Assembly: GCA_002812745.2 (NCBI GenBank) | Contig: NCSJ02000336.1 | Coordinates: 1 to 44,588, forward strand | Length of the DNA: 44,588 bases | Source of the DNA: Scytalidium lignicola | Lineage: Eukaryota; Ascomycota; Leotiomycetes | Reading direction: 5' to 3' | In this document: one piece after another, positions 1 to 10,605 of the stretch | How positions within the stretch are numbered: the first letter of the stretch is position 1 | How the letters are laid out: each line of letters opens with the position of its first letter | Notes under the pieces: generated by a model | What the model saw: only the letters and a program-made list of their open reading frames with translations | What the model was told of the DNA's origin: nothing | Database searches by the model: none | Program-made: the position numbers and the translations under genes

Positions 1-644
1 GTTGGATTTCATTATCTATATAAGCACGCTGTAGGAACATGAGAGTAGACTCCTCGTGTTCAACCTAAATACATTACTAGACCCTACCTTGGATTTAGCC
101 GCTTGCTTGTGTGTCACACGTTTCCGTTGTCCCTGAACATCTACCTTACCCTTGGCTATCCAGTGACCTGGATGGCGTAGTTTTGTAACAATCAGCAAAA
201 GTGTGAGCCGAGATTTGGGAGCGCGGAGCTGGCTAAGCGCTCCCTGCGCTGGCTGAGCTGGTGTGACCCATGTCCCTTGCGCAGAGCACTCCCCCAAGGT
301 AATCACAGCCGATATCGAGAAATTTCTCGCCTAAGGCACTTAACAACAGGTAGACTATTCGACATTAGGTCATAGTAGACTAGTCTTGTTTAGGAAGTGA
401 ACCCATAGAGCTTCGCAATACGCCCATTTCCTGAGCAACAATCAACCATGAATAAGCACAGTTAGTATATTACGGATGGATACCTATCCTACTAAGTACT
501 TACGGGTTCTAACAGTTTTGTTAAGCCATAGAAAACAAGTTGTCGTATTGAATAGTACTTTTCCTCTAACATCGCAGATTGGGAGCGAAGAATATAAGAA
601 CAAATAATTCAGTTTAGATAATTCAGTTAGCGAAGACTGAAAAT

Positions 645-726
645 TCTTTGATGGTCTAACGGTCATGATTTCCGCTTGTCATGTGGCAAAGCGCGGGAGA
701 TCGGGGTTCGACTCCCCGTCAGAGAG
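645..726 (+). tRNA. tRNA-Asp (GTC) with a short intron
   Basis: The acceptor stem pairs 645-651 with 719-725, with one G-U wobble. The D-arm is the Asp-type TGGTCTAACGGTCATGA. The anticodon stem is TCCGC/GCGGG, around a loop carrying GTC at 678-680. The T-arm at about 702-718 is CGGGG-TTCGACT-CCCCG. Between the base 3' of the anticodon and the 3' half of the stem there are about 10 extra bases (682-691), which is the canonical position of a nuclear tRNA intron; removing them gives a 72-nt mature tRNA. A long T-rich stretch at about 790-800 could terminate Pol III. Confidence 0.9.
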
Positions 727-1966
727 AATTTTCTCCTTGAGTTCATGGCCCTGAATAGAAAATATTCAGACGTCTGAAGTGGAAAATATTTTTTTGTTTT
801 TGTTTCCTTTTTACTCGTCTGTGCGTATCGGCCATCGAGTGGCTGAGTACCAGACCTAAGCTAGTTAGAGCAATAATCACTAGTAATCAATGAATGAGGG
901 GCAACACAAAATCTCTGGCAGAAAGTCTCTTAGATTGAAGCATTTTGATTGAGGTAAACTTCATATCTGTAGGTCTTATAAGTGCCAACAGGTCATAACA
1001 CCGAAAGAATCTTACTTAAATTAAGTTTGGGGCATTGAACAACTATTGGCATCTTTTGTAATTAAACTCCAGGTATAATGAAAGTTGATATTAACTAATC
1101 GGCATCTTTATGCGAACACAATATCTAATGACTTGAAAGTCGCGATGGATTTATATTTCGAAATTTCTCGTCTATGAAATTTGATGTAGAAGGATCGTAA
1201 TCATAACTGTCCGAAGCATGTCGGAGCGAGGAAAATAGTATTCTCACTGCAATAATTTCATCTTGGAGGAATACAATACTTCATTATGTATCACAAAGCA
1301 ATATATATCTTATGGGCACTTAGAAGGATCCATTCTCTCGCAAGATGATCTATTCACAACATCATTTTTCTACACAATTACTAGAACATCTCACTTAGCT
1401 AAGCATAAATAATCTGGGATCCACATAAAACACAGGTCATTTGCTTTTAAATTTATCATTTAATTTGAACATCCGTGAATGTGCAGAGCCCAGAAGCACG
1501 AGTATTCAACAGTTTGAACAAAATAACACTGTTTTCAGCAACCTGCATAAAACTCCACCATTGTCCGACCTGAACCATATTATATAATGCCAGTTGTTGT
1601 GTTTCCATTCTGTTCCTTTTCAGAAGAACTGATTGTCAAATGGTTATGTATAGTAACAATAACAGGATGAGAATCTATATTGTAAAAATTGAAGGGGAGG
1701 CCAATGGACAACAAAATCTACGACCGCGGAGGGCGATCTAAATCAGACATGCAGAATTTACTACCTAGGAGAGAACCCCCACTGATAAGGAGCCCAAACA
1801 AAGGCTTCCGTGTGACCTATCGATCAAGAGGCACATTTACAATGAAAAACTGCGAATAGGAGAATGCAACGCACATAAAACAAACTCTCCAATAGAAAAT
1901 AAAACAGCTCATTATGGTCTATTCTACCAAGAAATGGAAAGTGGAATAACGCAAAATCACTTACAA

Positions 1967-2077
1967 GTCTTCGTGGTCCAGTTTGTTAGAATGTTAGCCT
2001 CATATAATTACACTATAATTAAGCAGTTAAACCGCTCGGCCATCCAAAGTTTGCGATTTCGAGTCTCGCCGAGGACA
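1967..2077 (+). tRNA. tRNA-like locus, possibly a degenerate or intron-bearing tRNA
   Basis: A 7-bp acceptor stem (GTCTTCG with CGAGGAC, one wobble), a D-arm-like GTGGTCCAG...TTAG block, and a T-arm with TTCGAGT loop flanked by GCGA/TCGC can be seen. A T6 run follows directly (2082-2087), as expected for a Pol III terminator. The 5' anticodon stem TTAGC is followed by a loop that could read CAT at 2001-2003. The 3' half of the anticodon stem is unclear, and about 38 extra bases lie between loop and T-arm. Isotype cannot be assigned. It may be an unusual intron-containing tRNA or a pseudogene. Confidence 0.4.
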
Positions 2078-2413
2078 GAAATTTTTTACTTTCCCCCTCC
2101 GATAGATATATGTAAAAGAAATTACAAACACCAAATAACGGAGAATAAAATGAAAATACACAATTAACACCTGATTAAGTTACACTTACTTTTGATGTTT
2201 ACTGTATACGAAATCCTGTAACTGGTCAGAGTTTTAAGTTTTAATGTTTTCCGGCATNCCCCCCCACATTGGGTGAGACCAAAGACACAGAGTACTGAGC
2301 GCCTCCGTATTAATAACTTAAAAGATTAAACATACTCATTTAAAAGAGATGAAGGGGTTTAATTAATAACCGGTTTTTTAAACAAAAAGTAACAAGTAAA
2401 TGGCAAAAAACTT

Positions 2414-2499
2414 TGGCGGTGCTGGGAATCGAACCCAGATTGAAACGGATGCTGAAGTCTAAACCACAACGTCACGTGCTACCATTACACCACACCACC
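2414..2499 (-). tRNA. tRNA, isotype uncertain, probable intron of about 16 nt
   Basis: On the minus strand the acceptor stem GGTGGTG pairs with CACCGCC and a discriminator A follows. The D-arm is GTGTAATGGTAGCAC and the T-arm is CTGGG-TTCGATT-CCCAG, fully paired. A T6 Pol III terminator follows the 3' end (plus 2405-2410). The 86-nt length implies an intron. If the 5' anticodon stem is TGACG, the loop would read GTG (His), but the rest of the molecule does not look like a standard fungal tRNA-His. I therefore leave the isotype open. Confidence 0.75.
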
Positions 2500-3815
2500 T
2501 ATGACATGTTTGGAATGTTTGATCCCGGGTCGCTTATAGTACATCATTAATACAAATCTACCAGGAGGTCGACTCCACTGCTAACAAATAGCCATCTCTC
2601 ATAACCACTATAGATATTTATCAAGGCCTAAGGAAAACAAAACTACACTAAAACTATTTTAATTCTAGTAATATTCATACTGTTAAAAGGTGTATGTATA
2701 CCTCAAATATTTGAATTAAAACAGATCACTGTTTCAATTGTTATTCTCGTCATCACATTTTCTGCCGCAGTTTGGATTATTATTTTTTGATATCACCTTA
2801 CATTTTGGAATATAATTAGTTTCACTGTTAGATACTGTCAAAATACCTTTTGATTTAGCGAAATAAACATTGAGGTTTATTTAAATTCACGCATATCATC
2901 TTTCTGTGGAATAATAGTTCTTTTTCTTGGTAGGTATATTTGGCGCAGTGGTGGGCCGTTCAACTTCTCACTTGTCGCGACTCTCTTTCAATTCTGTTAT
3001 TGATTCTGCATTGTATCGACATTGACATACCTAATATGTCACTCATACCCGCCATTGTTTAACTCTTTGGTCATATTTGGATGAGTCTTCATCATGGTCA
3101 AGTCATCCTCTTGGTTGGGATCGGTCCTAGAAATGTATATATGGATACACAGCTATAGGTATCCTCACTTGGGGTCCTCTTTCTTCGTCTTATCAGTTTC
3201 GGGCGCCCGGAGAAGATAAGAGTTCATGTAGGTGAGCAGCTATCAAGTTATGAGTAATGATTATCAGAGGGTTATCGTGATGATCCTTGCATGCCTTCTC
3301 AGCACTGGTATTATTGATGAATGTCCGCTCCGACATTTCTTACCATTTTTGAGGCGTTAGATATCGGTGGACTTATGCTGTTCACTCCGATTAATGAAGA
3401 CTATTGCCTGTGATCTGGTTATGATATTTCCTCTTTTAGGATTGTTTGATAAGAAGATGCGATCTTTCGACTACACCTGGTTGATACGTATTGAACTACC
3501 CGGCCTTCAAGAGAATACTCCTGGTCAGAGCGTCATGAGGTCATATATGACTAACACAGCTATGATGGAGGGAAATTAAATCGAATGGGAACAATTGTAA
3601 TTCGTATGCGGCAGGCGAAATATCCCTACTCTATCGAGACTATCTGGAGGGAAAGATTGGAGGTTGGGGACATTGGCGACCTAAGGCAAAAGCAACATAT
3701 TTCAGGCCTTTTCTATATATAGAACAGAAAAGCGGCTCTTGAAGCAGTACGTACNTTTTTTTGTTAGATGGGTTAGCTTTACAAACCAAAATAAGGATGC
3801 TACAGACATCAAATA

Positions 3816-3889
3816 TCCCCGATGGCGCAATTGGCTAGCGCGTCTGACTGTTAATCAGGAGGTTGGTGGTTCGAGCCCACCTCGGGGAG
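3816..3889 (+). tRNA. tRNA-Asn (GTT)
   Basis: This is a 74-nt intronless tRNA. The acceptor stem TCCCCGA pairs with TCGGGGA, with discriminator G. The D-arm is GGCGCAA...TAGCGC. The anticodon stem CTGAC/ATCAG-type arm encloses a loop reading GTT. The T-arm is GGTGG-TTCGAGC-CCACC. The pattern matches eukaryotic tRNA-Asn closely. A TTTT run starts a few bases downstream. Confidence 0.95.
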
Positions 3890-4484
3890 ATTTCTGATAA
3901 ACTTTTGGTATTTTTAATATTTAATCTTTTGTAGTAGTTCTAACTATTATTATCTCTTCGTTTTTTTTTATTCAACGTCCTTATCATACATGTTTCAAAA
4001 GGGGATCTTGTTCTTCAGGGCTGAAGGCTTTTGCTGTGGTTAATTAGGCCTAATCGTTAAGGCCCAGATAAGAATAGGCGTTCTCTTATCACTATGCCCT
4101 GATAACCATCAATTTTAGAGAATAGTGGGCATCAGTCTCGGTAAAGTGTATTTAAACGACAGGTGCAATATTAAAGGCTAAGTTTAAACCATATCCTCAG
4201 ACGTCGAAGAATGTATCAGGACTTAGTTTTTAGAGTTGGTATGGAACGTATGTACGTACGTTATATACAGTAGATGTAATAGAAGTTAAGAAAAACCTAA
4301 AATTCTGAATTGAAGCCAACAACTCAGGAACCTTGGCAAAAAATCCTTGACAAAATTAAAGCCGGCAAACTGAAGACGAATACTAAATTGCCACCAATTG
4401 TTAAGAGTGCAAAAGATTATCCATTCAAGTACCTAAAAGTAATAAAAAATCGGAATAGGAAAACGCCAAAAAGGTGCGTCTCAC

Positions 4485-4556
4485 CACCCCGTGTGGGACT
4501 CGAACCCACAACCTCAAGATTAGAAGTCTTGCGCGCTACCATTGCGCCAACGGGGC
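4485..4556 (-). tRNA. tRNA-Arg (TCT)
   Basis: This is a 72-nt intronless tRNA on the minus strand. The acceptor stem GCCCCGT pairs with ACGGGGT (terminal G-U wobble), with discriminator G. The D-arm is GGCGCAATGGTAGCGC. The anticodon stem CAAGA/TCTTG holds the loop CTTCTAA, so the anticodon is TCT. The T-arm is GTGGG-TTCGAGT-CCCAC. Confidence 0.95.
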
Positions 4557-4924
4557 TAAAGCATGCCGTATGTCACAGTATTTTACTTGAAGTTTGTATT
4601 CATCATGATTCTCATTTTTCCTAAGGTTTTTTAGTCTTCTCGAAACTAACAAGTGAGCGATGTTTTAACTCTTATGATATTCATATGTATTATGAAATAT
4701 ACTGGATTGTCAGATCCTTTTCATAAATCATTCGATTGCAAGTATTGTGAGAATGATCGTAAATCCTCTTGCAAAAATATTTCGCTGTTAAGCTCGATCA
4801 TGCACGTATGTTTGTCATAAATAAAATAGTTAAATTTGATTATATAAATTTTAGATAGCAAATATCAGACTCGTTGGACAAAGCCTGGGTTACCTATTTG
4901 CTGCCCATAATTTAATGCTACTTA

Positions 4925-7044
4925 CTACATAACAACAGCAATGTGGTCATCCATATACTCAGAAATATCGCCCAAGAAACATGCAGCTACAATACTCACC
5001 CCACCGAATGCAATGCTAGCGAAATAGACATACTTATAACTAGCAGCATAAGCCTCCTGACCAGCAAGTACCACCATATTGTAAGCGGTCTCATTAGTGC
5101 CGATGCCGGGGATGGTTTGTAAAAGGGGCAAGAGAGAAGCTCCAGTGTAGCCGATAGCCTCAGCAATGTAAGTGACATTTGTGATGCCTAGTTCAAGCTC
5201 CATAACGCCTCCAATCATCTTGGTCGCATTTGGAACGAACTTTGAGATGAAGACATTGTAGTAAACACAGTAGCCTACTGAACCACCGATGACACGAACA
5301 GAGAGAGTGAGAGCAGCGACAGTGGCGATGAGATCATCGGGGCAAATAATGGTGGTGATGATAGAGGCCGGGACCACGATACCACCAATGCCGAGACCAG
5401 CGAGAATAAGGATACCCCAGAGTTTGTGAAGATTGAACCGGTCTGCGTACGCCAAAGCTCCGCACCCTATTACATCCTCATATCAGAGTCTATTCTTTTG
5501 AAACTTTCAGAGATTGTAAGAAGTAACTTACCTGCTGTCATGAGAACCGAGCTTGCAATCATTAATTCCTTATTGCGACCCCTGAATACCGAGAGAGACC
5601 AAAGAACTATACAAGCGCCAGCAAGGATTGAGAATCCGACGGGAAGACCTCGAAGACCAACACCAACGGGGTCATGGCCGTAAACATTAAATGCCTGGGT
5701 AGGCCAGAACATAAGGATGGAGAAAAAGTTGGCACCCGAGATGAAAGTGATGATGAGAGTCAAGATGAGAATTCGAGGTGCCTGCTTGAGCCGTGCAGGA
5801 AACATGGGATGCTTGGCTCCTTTAGCTTCCCAAATTCCAAACGCAACAAGGAGAGCTGCTCCAATAATCAGAGGAGCTAGGACATGTGCTGAGCCCCATG
5901 AGTACTGTAGACGAATTAGTCTATGTATTATGAAACACACGCACGTATGAGCTTACCTGATATCCACCCCATTGCATACCAGCCATAAACAAGATCATGC
6001 CAGAAATGCTGAGGCCGCCACCAACGAAGTCTATTTGAGCGAGAATTTCCCTTCGGGTGAGACCTTGAGAATTAACTCGCGGAGGTGGAAAGTAGAAAAT
6101 CAATGTTAAGAAGAATCCAATAGCAGCCCATACTCCGCAAACAAGACCACACCATCTCCATCCGCCATGGTATGCAATAAGCTGACCCCACATGACGGAA
6201 GGGCAGTAAGGAATGATGGTAAAGATCAATACTGCTACGTATTTGCCACGTTTGGCGGTTGGAGCCAATTCGGAAGTAACAGCAAGTGCCGTGAGTTCAT
6301 TAATGCCAGCCCCGATGCCACAGAGAGACATACCGCCTGTGTAGTATTAGCTTTCGAAATCTTAAATGTAAATCTTTGGTTGTTTTGTTGGATCTTACCA
6401 ATAAAAGGATTCATGGCCTTAGCCGTAGAGCAGACGATACACCCAAGGATGATGAACAACGCGCCAATCAAGGCAACATATCGACGACCCAGCAGATCCG
6501 ATAGGGAGCCAACAAAGGGACAAACTCCAGCAAGCGAAAGAAGATTTGCGAGAACGAACCAGATCCATCTGTGTAATGCATTAGCCTGGCAGTTTTGAAG
6601 AGGAATTTGATGATTACTCACCGGTCCGATCCGCCAATGTCTGCATAAATATAAGGTGGTATACCTCCTGCAAGCCAGTGCATTAGTTTCTTGTCATAGT
6701 TAGACTATGATAGTGAGATCGATCATTACCGAATATATATACGGGGATCTGAGAGCCAGTCCAAAGGAAAGCCATAGCAACCAAGGACATGATTCGACTA
6801 AAAGACATCTAGAGTTCAATGTTAGAGTTTGGGCCTACTACGTGAGCATAATTATCCTTACTGGAGGCTCATGGTCATGGTCCATATCATCGCCATACGT
6901 TCTGAGGCCATTTTTTTCGTGATAGTTGTTGTGTCCTGGAACTCTCTCCGCGGTCATGATCCTCTCAACATGTTTTGTCGCGGGAGTGGACTTCTCGTCC
7001 AACACATTGGTGCTTCCAGAAGGAGGAGTCGAAGTGGAACTCAT
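4925..7044 (-). CDS. MFS efflux transporter, TRI12-like (14-TM) family
   Basis: This is a predicted plasma-membrane drug:H+ antiporter, about 590 aa. The model is complement(join(4925..5466, 5532..5904, 5957..6336, 6399..6568, 6622..6667, 6730..6808, 6862..7044)). All introns are GT-AG of 52-65 nt and every phase matches. Residues about 123-132 are MFS motif A (GSLSDLLGRR). An IPPYIYADIGG loop precedes it, and IAYHGGWRW follows, all typical of the fungal trichothecene-efflux-pump-like family. Many hydrophobic helices continue to the C-terminus. The frame is intact. Neighbours are tRNAs and a housekeeping gene, so no toxin cluster is implied; the true substrate is unknown. The start MSSTSTPP is the first ATG with a sensible hydrophilic N-terminus. 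Confidence 0.92.
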
Positions 7045-9093
7045 GATTGCTAGGGTCACCAATGCAAGATAATATGGCAGGGTCTTGTCTAGATGTTGCA
7101 ATAGGAGAGATAAAACTCCTTTAACGTGGGTTGGTTGTTCCCAATCGATTGAAGCGTAATTTAAAGATGGGAAGTTATGAAAGATAATACCGCAGAGGAT
7201 TATGAGGGGTGGTTCCTTACACAACCTTTATCAACCAACTTGATACAACTGGGGAACAGCCGTCCAACCCCTCACGACGCTAACAAAAGGTCACTTTGGC
7301 CGCGGCAGCTATGCTCGATGTCTCAAAAGGTATTTGCGTACCCAGATAAATCGCCTAATATTGCAAGGAGGGCCAAGAAACGTCGAATAGCCCCCGGCTG
7401 CCAGTTTGGGGCTAGGGGTGTCAGGGCCATTTGCCACAAATCGACCTTGATGCCCGCCTGCTTGGGCTGGGAGCGCACCTGGTATGGACGTACTGTAACC
7501 GTATGATGATTGCAGCAGAGGTCCAGCCAGGAGGGGTATGGATGCGACGCATTGTATTGCATTGCATTGGGTCAAAGAAAGCAACTAGATGGGGCCTTAC
7601 GATGCGATGCGACTGCTGACAACACGCGACCCAGTCGAGCAGGTTTCATGTTTCGATTCAGACAGCACGAGTAAGTGGAAGGAGAGAAGGAGAGAAGGTA
7701 CCAAAAGGTATCTGGTGCGGAAAGTACAAGATTGGCATGTAGCAGGGCGGAATTGATGGACAGCGATCGACCACCAAAGAGAGAACTGTAGGTGGAGGAA
7801 ACCTCGATCGACCTGTGAGAAGGCAGAGAGCGCGATGTAGTCGAGGCGACCAAATGAGGACGTGCGCAGGGGCAGGTGGAGGAGATTAGAGGAGAATAGA
7901 GGAGAATAGCGGAGAGGAGAAGGTGGATGGATGGTGGGGCTTTGGTCTACTTCTGGGGGAAGTACCGGTATCGTACCATAGGTACCTGTCGTTTGCTGGG
8001 GAACAGAGGGAGAACGAAAGTAGCACGAGCCCAGAACCGCCCGTAATGCCGCCACCGCCAGTGCGCTGCGGGGGGAGAAATCTGGGGAAGCGGCCGGAGA
8101 CGATGCGCGCTTTGGGCTTAGCAGGCCTCTCGAATAAGCTGCAGATGAGTGAGCTAATGAGCTGCTTCCGCGACGCCCCCACCATCCCTTCCAGTGACAA
8201 ACACCCGCCACCAGCAGCCAGGCGCATCCAAGCCTTGCCCTCTGAAGATAAGCTCCGGGTCGAGTGAGAACTATCATCACTGCAAGCACGGCCATACCAT
8301 ACCCAGGGATCCACGCCACCGATTCCGTGAGAGCAAATCGCCGAGGTCAATTGTCTATCTTGAAGCTGATAGGTCGATGTCGAAGGTCCGTTCTTGTACT
8401 TCCATATGCTGCTTGAAAGGATGATTGCCTCTCTTCATACCGGCTGTTGAATGATCTGAACCACCGATAGTGTCGAGTGGCCGCTACTGATCTGCTGCCC
8501 AAGCAAAGCCAAGAGAGGTTCCGGGAGAGCCATCTCATAGCATGACCGTTCGATGCACAATGTTCACCGAGAATATTGGATAGCGTTTCCCGACACCATG
8601 GAAATACTTACGAGAAAACTGATGGTTGAAGCTAGATACCCTTGTGAGGTCCCGCGAACACGGATGCAGAGATCTTCCCCTCTTCCCTTCCCCTCCCCAT
8701 GACCGCAATCTTCACATTCACGATACATCCCTGGAGCTTCTGTGCTTGATAGCTTCGGGGTTCTTTTCTAAACCGACCTAATTATGCCCATTTGGCTACA
8801 TTCGACCTAGACTCTTGGCTGTCTGAAACCGGGAGGTGCGGAATAGTTGGAGGGAGATATGTCTGAAGAGAAGTGATGTTTTAAATTGCTTGGAAGTTNA
8901 AAAAAAAAGCGTTGTCTGGTATATTCGACGAACGATCTTCTTTTAAAATCTATGATCCCTAGTCCTGATCCACCAGCGCCGGATGTTTAATATGCCCCGC
9001 TATTGAACTCCTGTAAAATGTCTACTCGGTCGCCCATGTTTTCGGTTTATATAACCAGTGTTCGCAAAAAGATGGAGTGTGTCAACAGCCCCT
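7045..9093. other. Long intergenic region, no supported gene
   Basis: This region lies between the MFS pump start and the PTH2 stop. It includes a purine-rich plus-strand tract (about 7670-7930) and a GC-richer block (about 8030-8250). A 240-codon minus-strand open frame (7597-8319) has low-complexity Ser/Leu/Arg-rich content and no domain I recognise. I treat it as non-coding or 5' regulatory DNA of the pump. An N at 8899 precedes an A run. Confidence 0.5.
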
Positions 9094-9881
9094 TTACAAC
9101 AGCTTCAACTCGCCCGTAACCTGATCAATAATGCTTTTCGGAGCTGGTCCAATCCCCAGCACTGTATGGCTACCGCTGGCGATCTGAGTTCTCCCCGCAT
9201 CGACGACAACCTCTGCTACCAGACCCAAACTTAATGCTTTTGCTTGCAGCACCTCCAGCTCGTCCTGGCTCTTGACTTGAAGAGCGACTTTGGCTTGACC
9301 TTGGCGTTCCCAGCGTCGCAGGGTCGGAGAGTTCGGAGCATGGCGCAGGAAGTTTTTATAACATGCAAGAGTAGCGTGTGAGCACTGAGCAGCGATTTTG
9401 CCTTATTTTTTGTCAGTCACACCTGTGTCAGGAAAAACGCCCATTTCCACTCCAAAATCAAAGAGAGTAAAAGAGCCAATTGGACCAAACACCACCTACC
9501 TTTAGTCATTCCTAAATCAGTCCGCACAACAAGCACCAACTTGCATTCCTCCGTACTATCTTGCCATGGGGACTTTGCGGCGTTGCTAGCCACGGCTTTC
9601 TCGGACCCAACTCTCAATCCATCACGTTTATCCGCCTCCAGCCCATTCGTCCAGTTGGGAGCGTGATCCAACACATCATCATCACTAATTACCTCCTCCG
9701 CACTCTCTTCTTCGTTGTCGTAGTTGGAAATACCTCGAGGTCGGGGAGCTTGCTGCTGGAAAGGAATCGGCAGGAAACCAAGGGAAGACGCGATTCCAAT
9801 CAGGTAGCCACTGATGCCGGCGATGATGGCCGTGCCAATGAGCATTGCCGTAGTTGTCGGTGGTGTGCGGCCGTCTGACAT
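9094..9881 (-). CDS. PTH2: Peptidyl-tRNA hydrolase 2, membrane-anchored
   Basis: PTH2 cleaves the ester bond of stalled peptidyl-tRNA to recycle tRNA. The model is complement(join(9094..9401, 9500..9881)), giving 229 aa with one 98-nt intron. The join restores the family core KGKIAAQCSHAT, which spans the intron. Other hallmarks in order are the RRWERQGQAKVALQVKS region, DAGRTQIASGSHTVLGIGP, and the C-terminal VTGELKLL. The hydrolase domain covers about residues 112-229. Residues about 12-31 form a transmembrane helix, followed by an acidic linker. This resembles PTRH2/Bit1 proteins anchored in the mitochondrial outer membrane, so the same location is likely. The gene is complete. Confidence 0.93.
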
Positions 9882-10605
9882 TTTTTGGGCTCCTGTTTTA
9901 TTATTGTCCAGGTGGAGCTGCGTGAGGATATGCGTTAATTATGTAGTGTGACTTCTGGTGGATTTGTTGCTTGTAAATCTCGGGGAACCAGAGAGCGCTC
10001 GCAAAAAACCTTAAAATTTTGGGTCCTGTTTTCAGGGCAACAACGTCATCCAACCAGATCAACCCCTTGTTCTTTTTTGCACCCGCATTTTAGAACGCTC
10101 CAAATCCTACGTCACTTCTGTATAAAGTAAAATTATTGTTACCCGTTATCCACGCCTGAGCAGCTACAACTCTTGACATTTCACTAAACCTGAATACCTT
10201 CCTGCATCCTAGCTTTAACTCTGAACTTAAAATGGACGACGATCCATGATCCATACGCAGTAGAAACCAGACGAGAAGATATGGATGCGTTGGATGCAGA
10301 TATGATCTCCTCTTCAGCGTACAGTACATGACAAAAAACACAAACACCAGTCTTGCAAGCCCTAACTTTAAGCCTTCATCTTTGCAATGTTTGTTCATTC
10401 CAGTTTGTATAAAAGAAATAAGGATGTGATTCGTGGTTGAAACTTATATGCTTCAATGATACTTACCAAGTAAAAGTGTCAAGTTTAAGAATCGATATAA
10501 CCGTTAATTTCAAGAAACCAAGTCCATTTTATAAAACGACAGACAAACCCCTAGCCAAATATCATATTCTATGTTCCCAATTATGCCATTTATTCATCAG
10601 ATACC
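9882..10605. other. Intergenic region between PTH2 and TSR1
   Basis: This is AT-rich DNA between two tandem minus-strand genes. It must hold the PTH2 promoter and the TSR1 3' end. A 102-codon open frame at 10090-10398 has no recognisable features. Confidence 0.5.

Larger units (their letters stand above)
1..4924. other. Gene-poor, AT-rich region carrying tRNA genes
   Basis: Apart from the tRNA loci listed separately I see no supported gene here. The open frames at 16-306, 1934-2167, 3367-3579 and 4310-4624 have no recognisable domain, and the 4310 frame runs antisense through the tRNA-Arg gene. The stretches 1-644, 727-1966, 2500-3815 and 3890-4484 hold nothing else I can name. Single Ns lie at 2258 (before a C run) and 3755 (before a T run). 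The tRNA genes are spaced roughly 0.5-1.3 kb apart on both strands. Confidence 0.7.

Noticed and set aside
2000..2077. A minus-strand tRNA-Leu/Ser at the tRNA-like locus
   Set aside because: Only the D-arm-like part is present. No T-arm or matching acceptor follows on the minus strand, while the plus strand has both and a terminator.
4310..4624. A 104-codon plus-strand open frame as a gene
   Set aside because: It runs antisense through the tRNA-Arg gene and has no domain.
4925..7044. The MFS pump as part of a toxin biosynthesis cluster
   Set aside because: The family name refers to its best-known member. No biosynthetic genes lie nearby; the neighbours are tRNAs and housekeeping genes.
10090..10398. 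A 102-codon minus-strand open frame as a small gene
   Set aside because: No recognisable motif, and its position fits the PTH2 upstream and TSR1 downstream regions.
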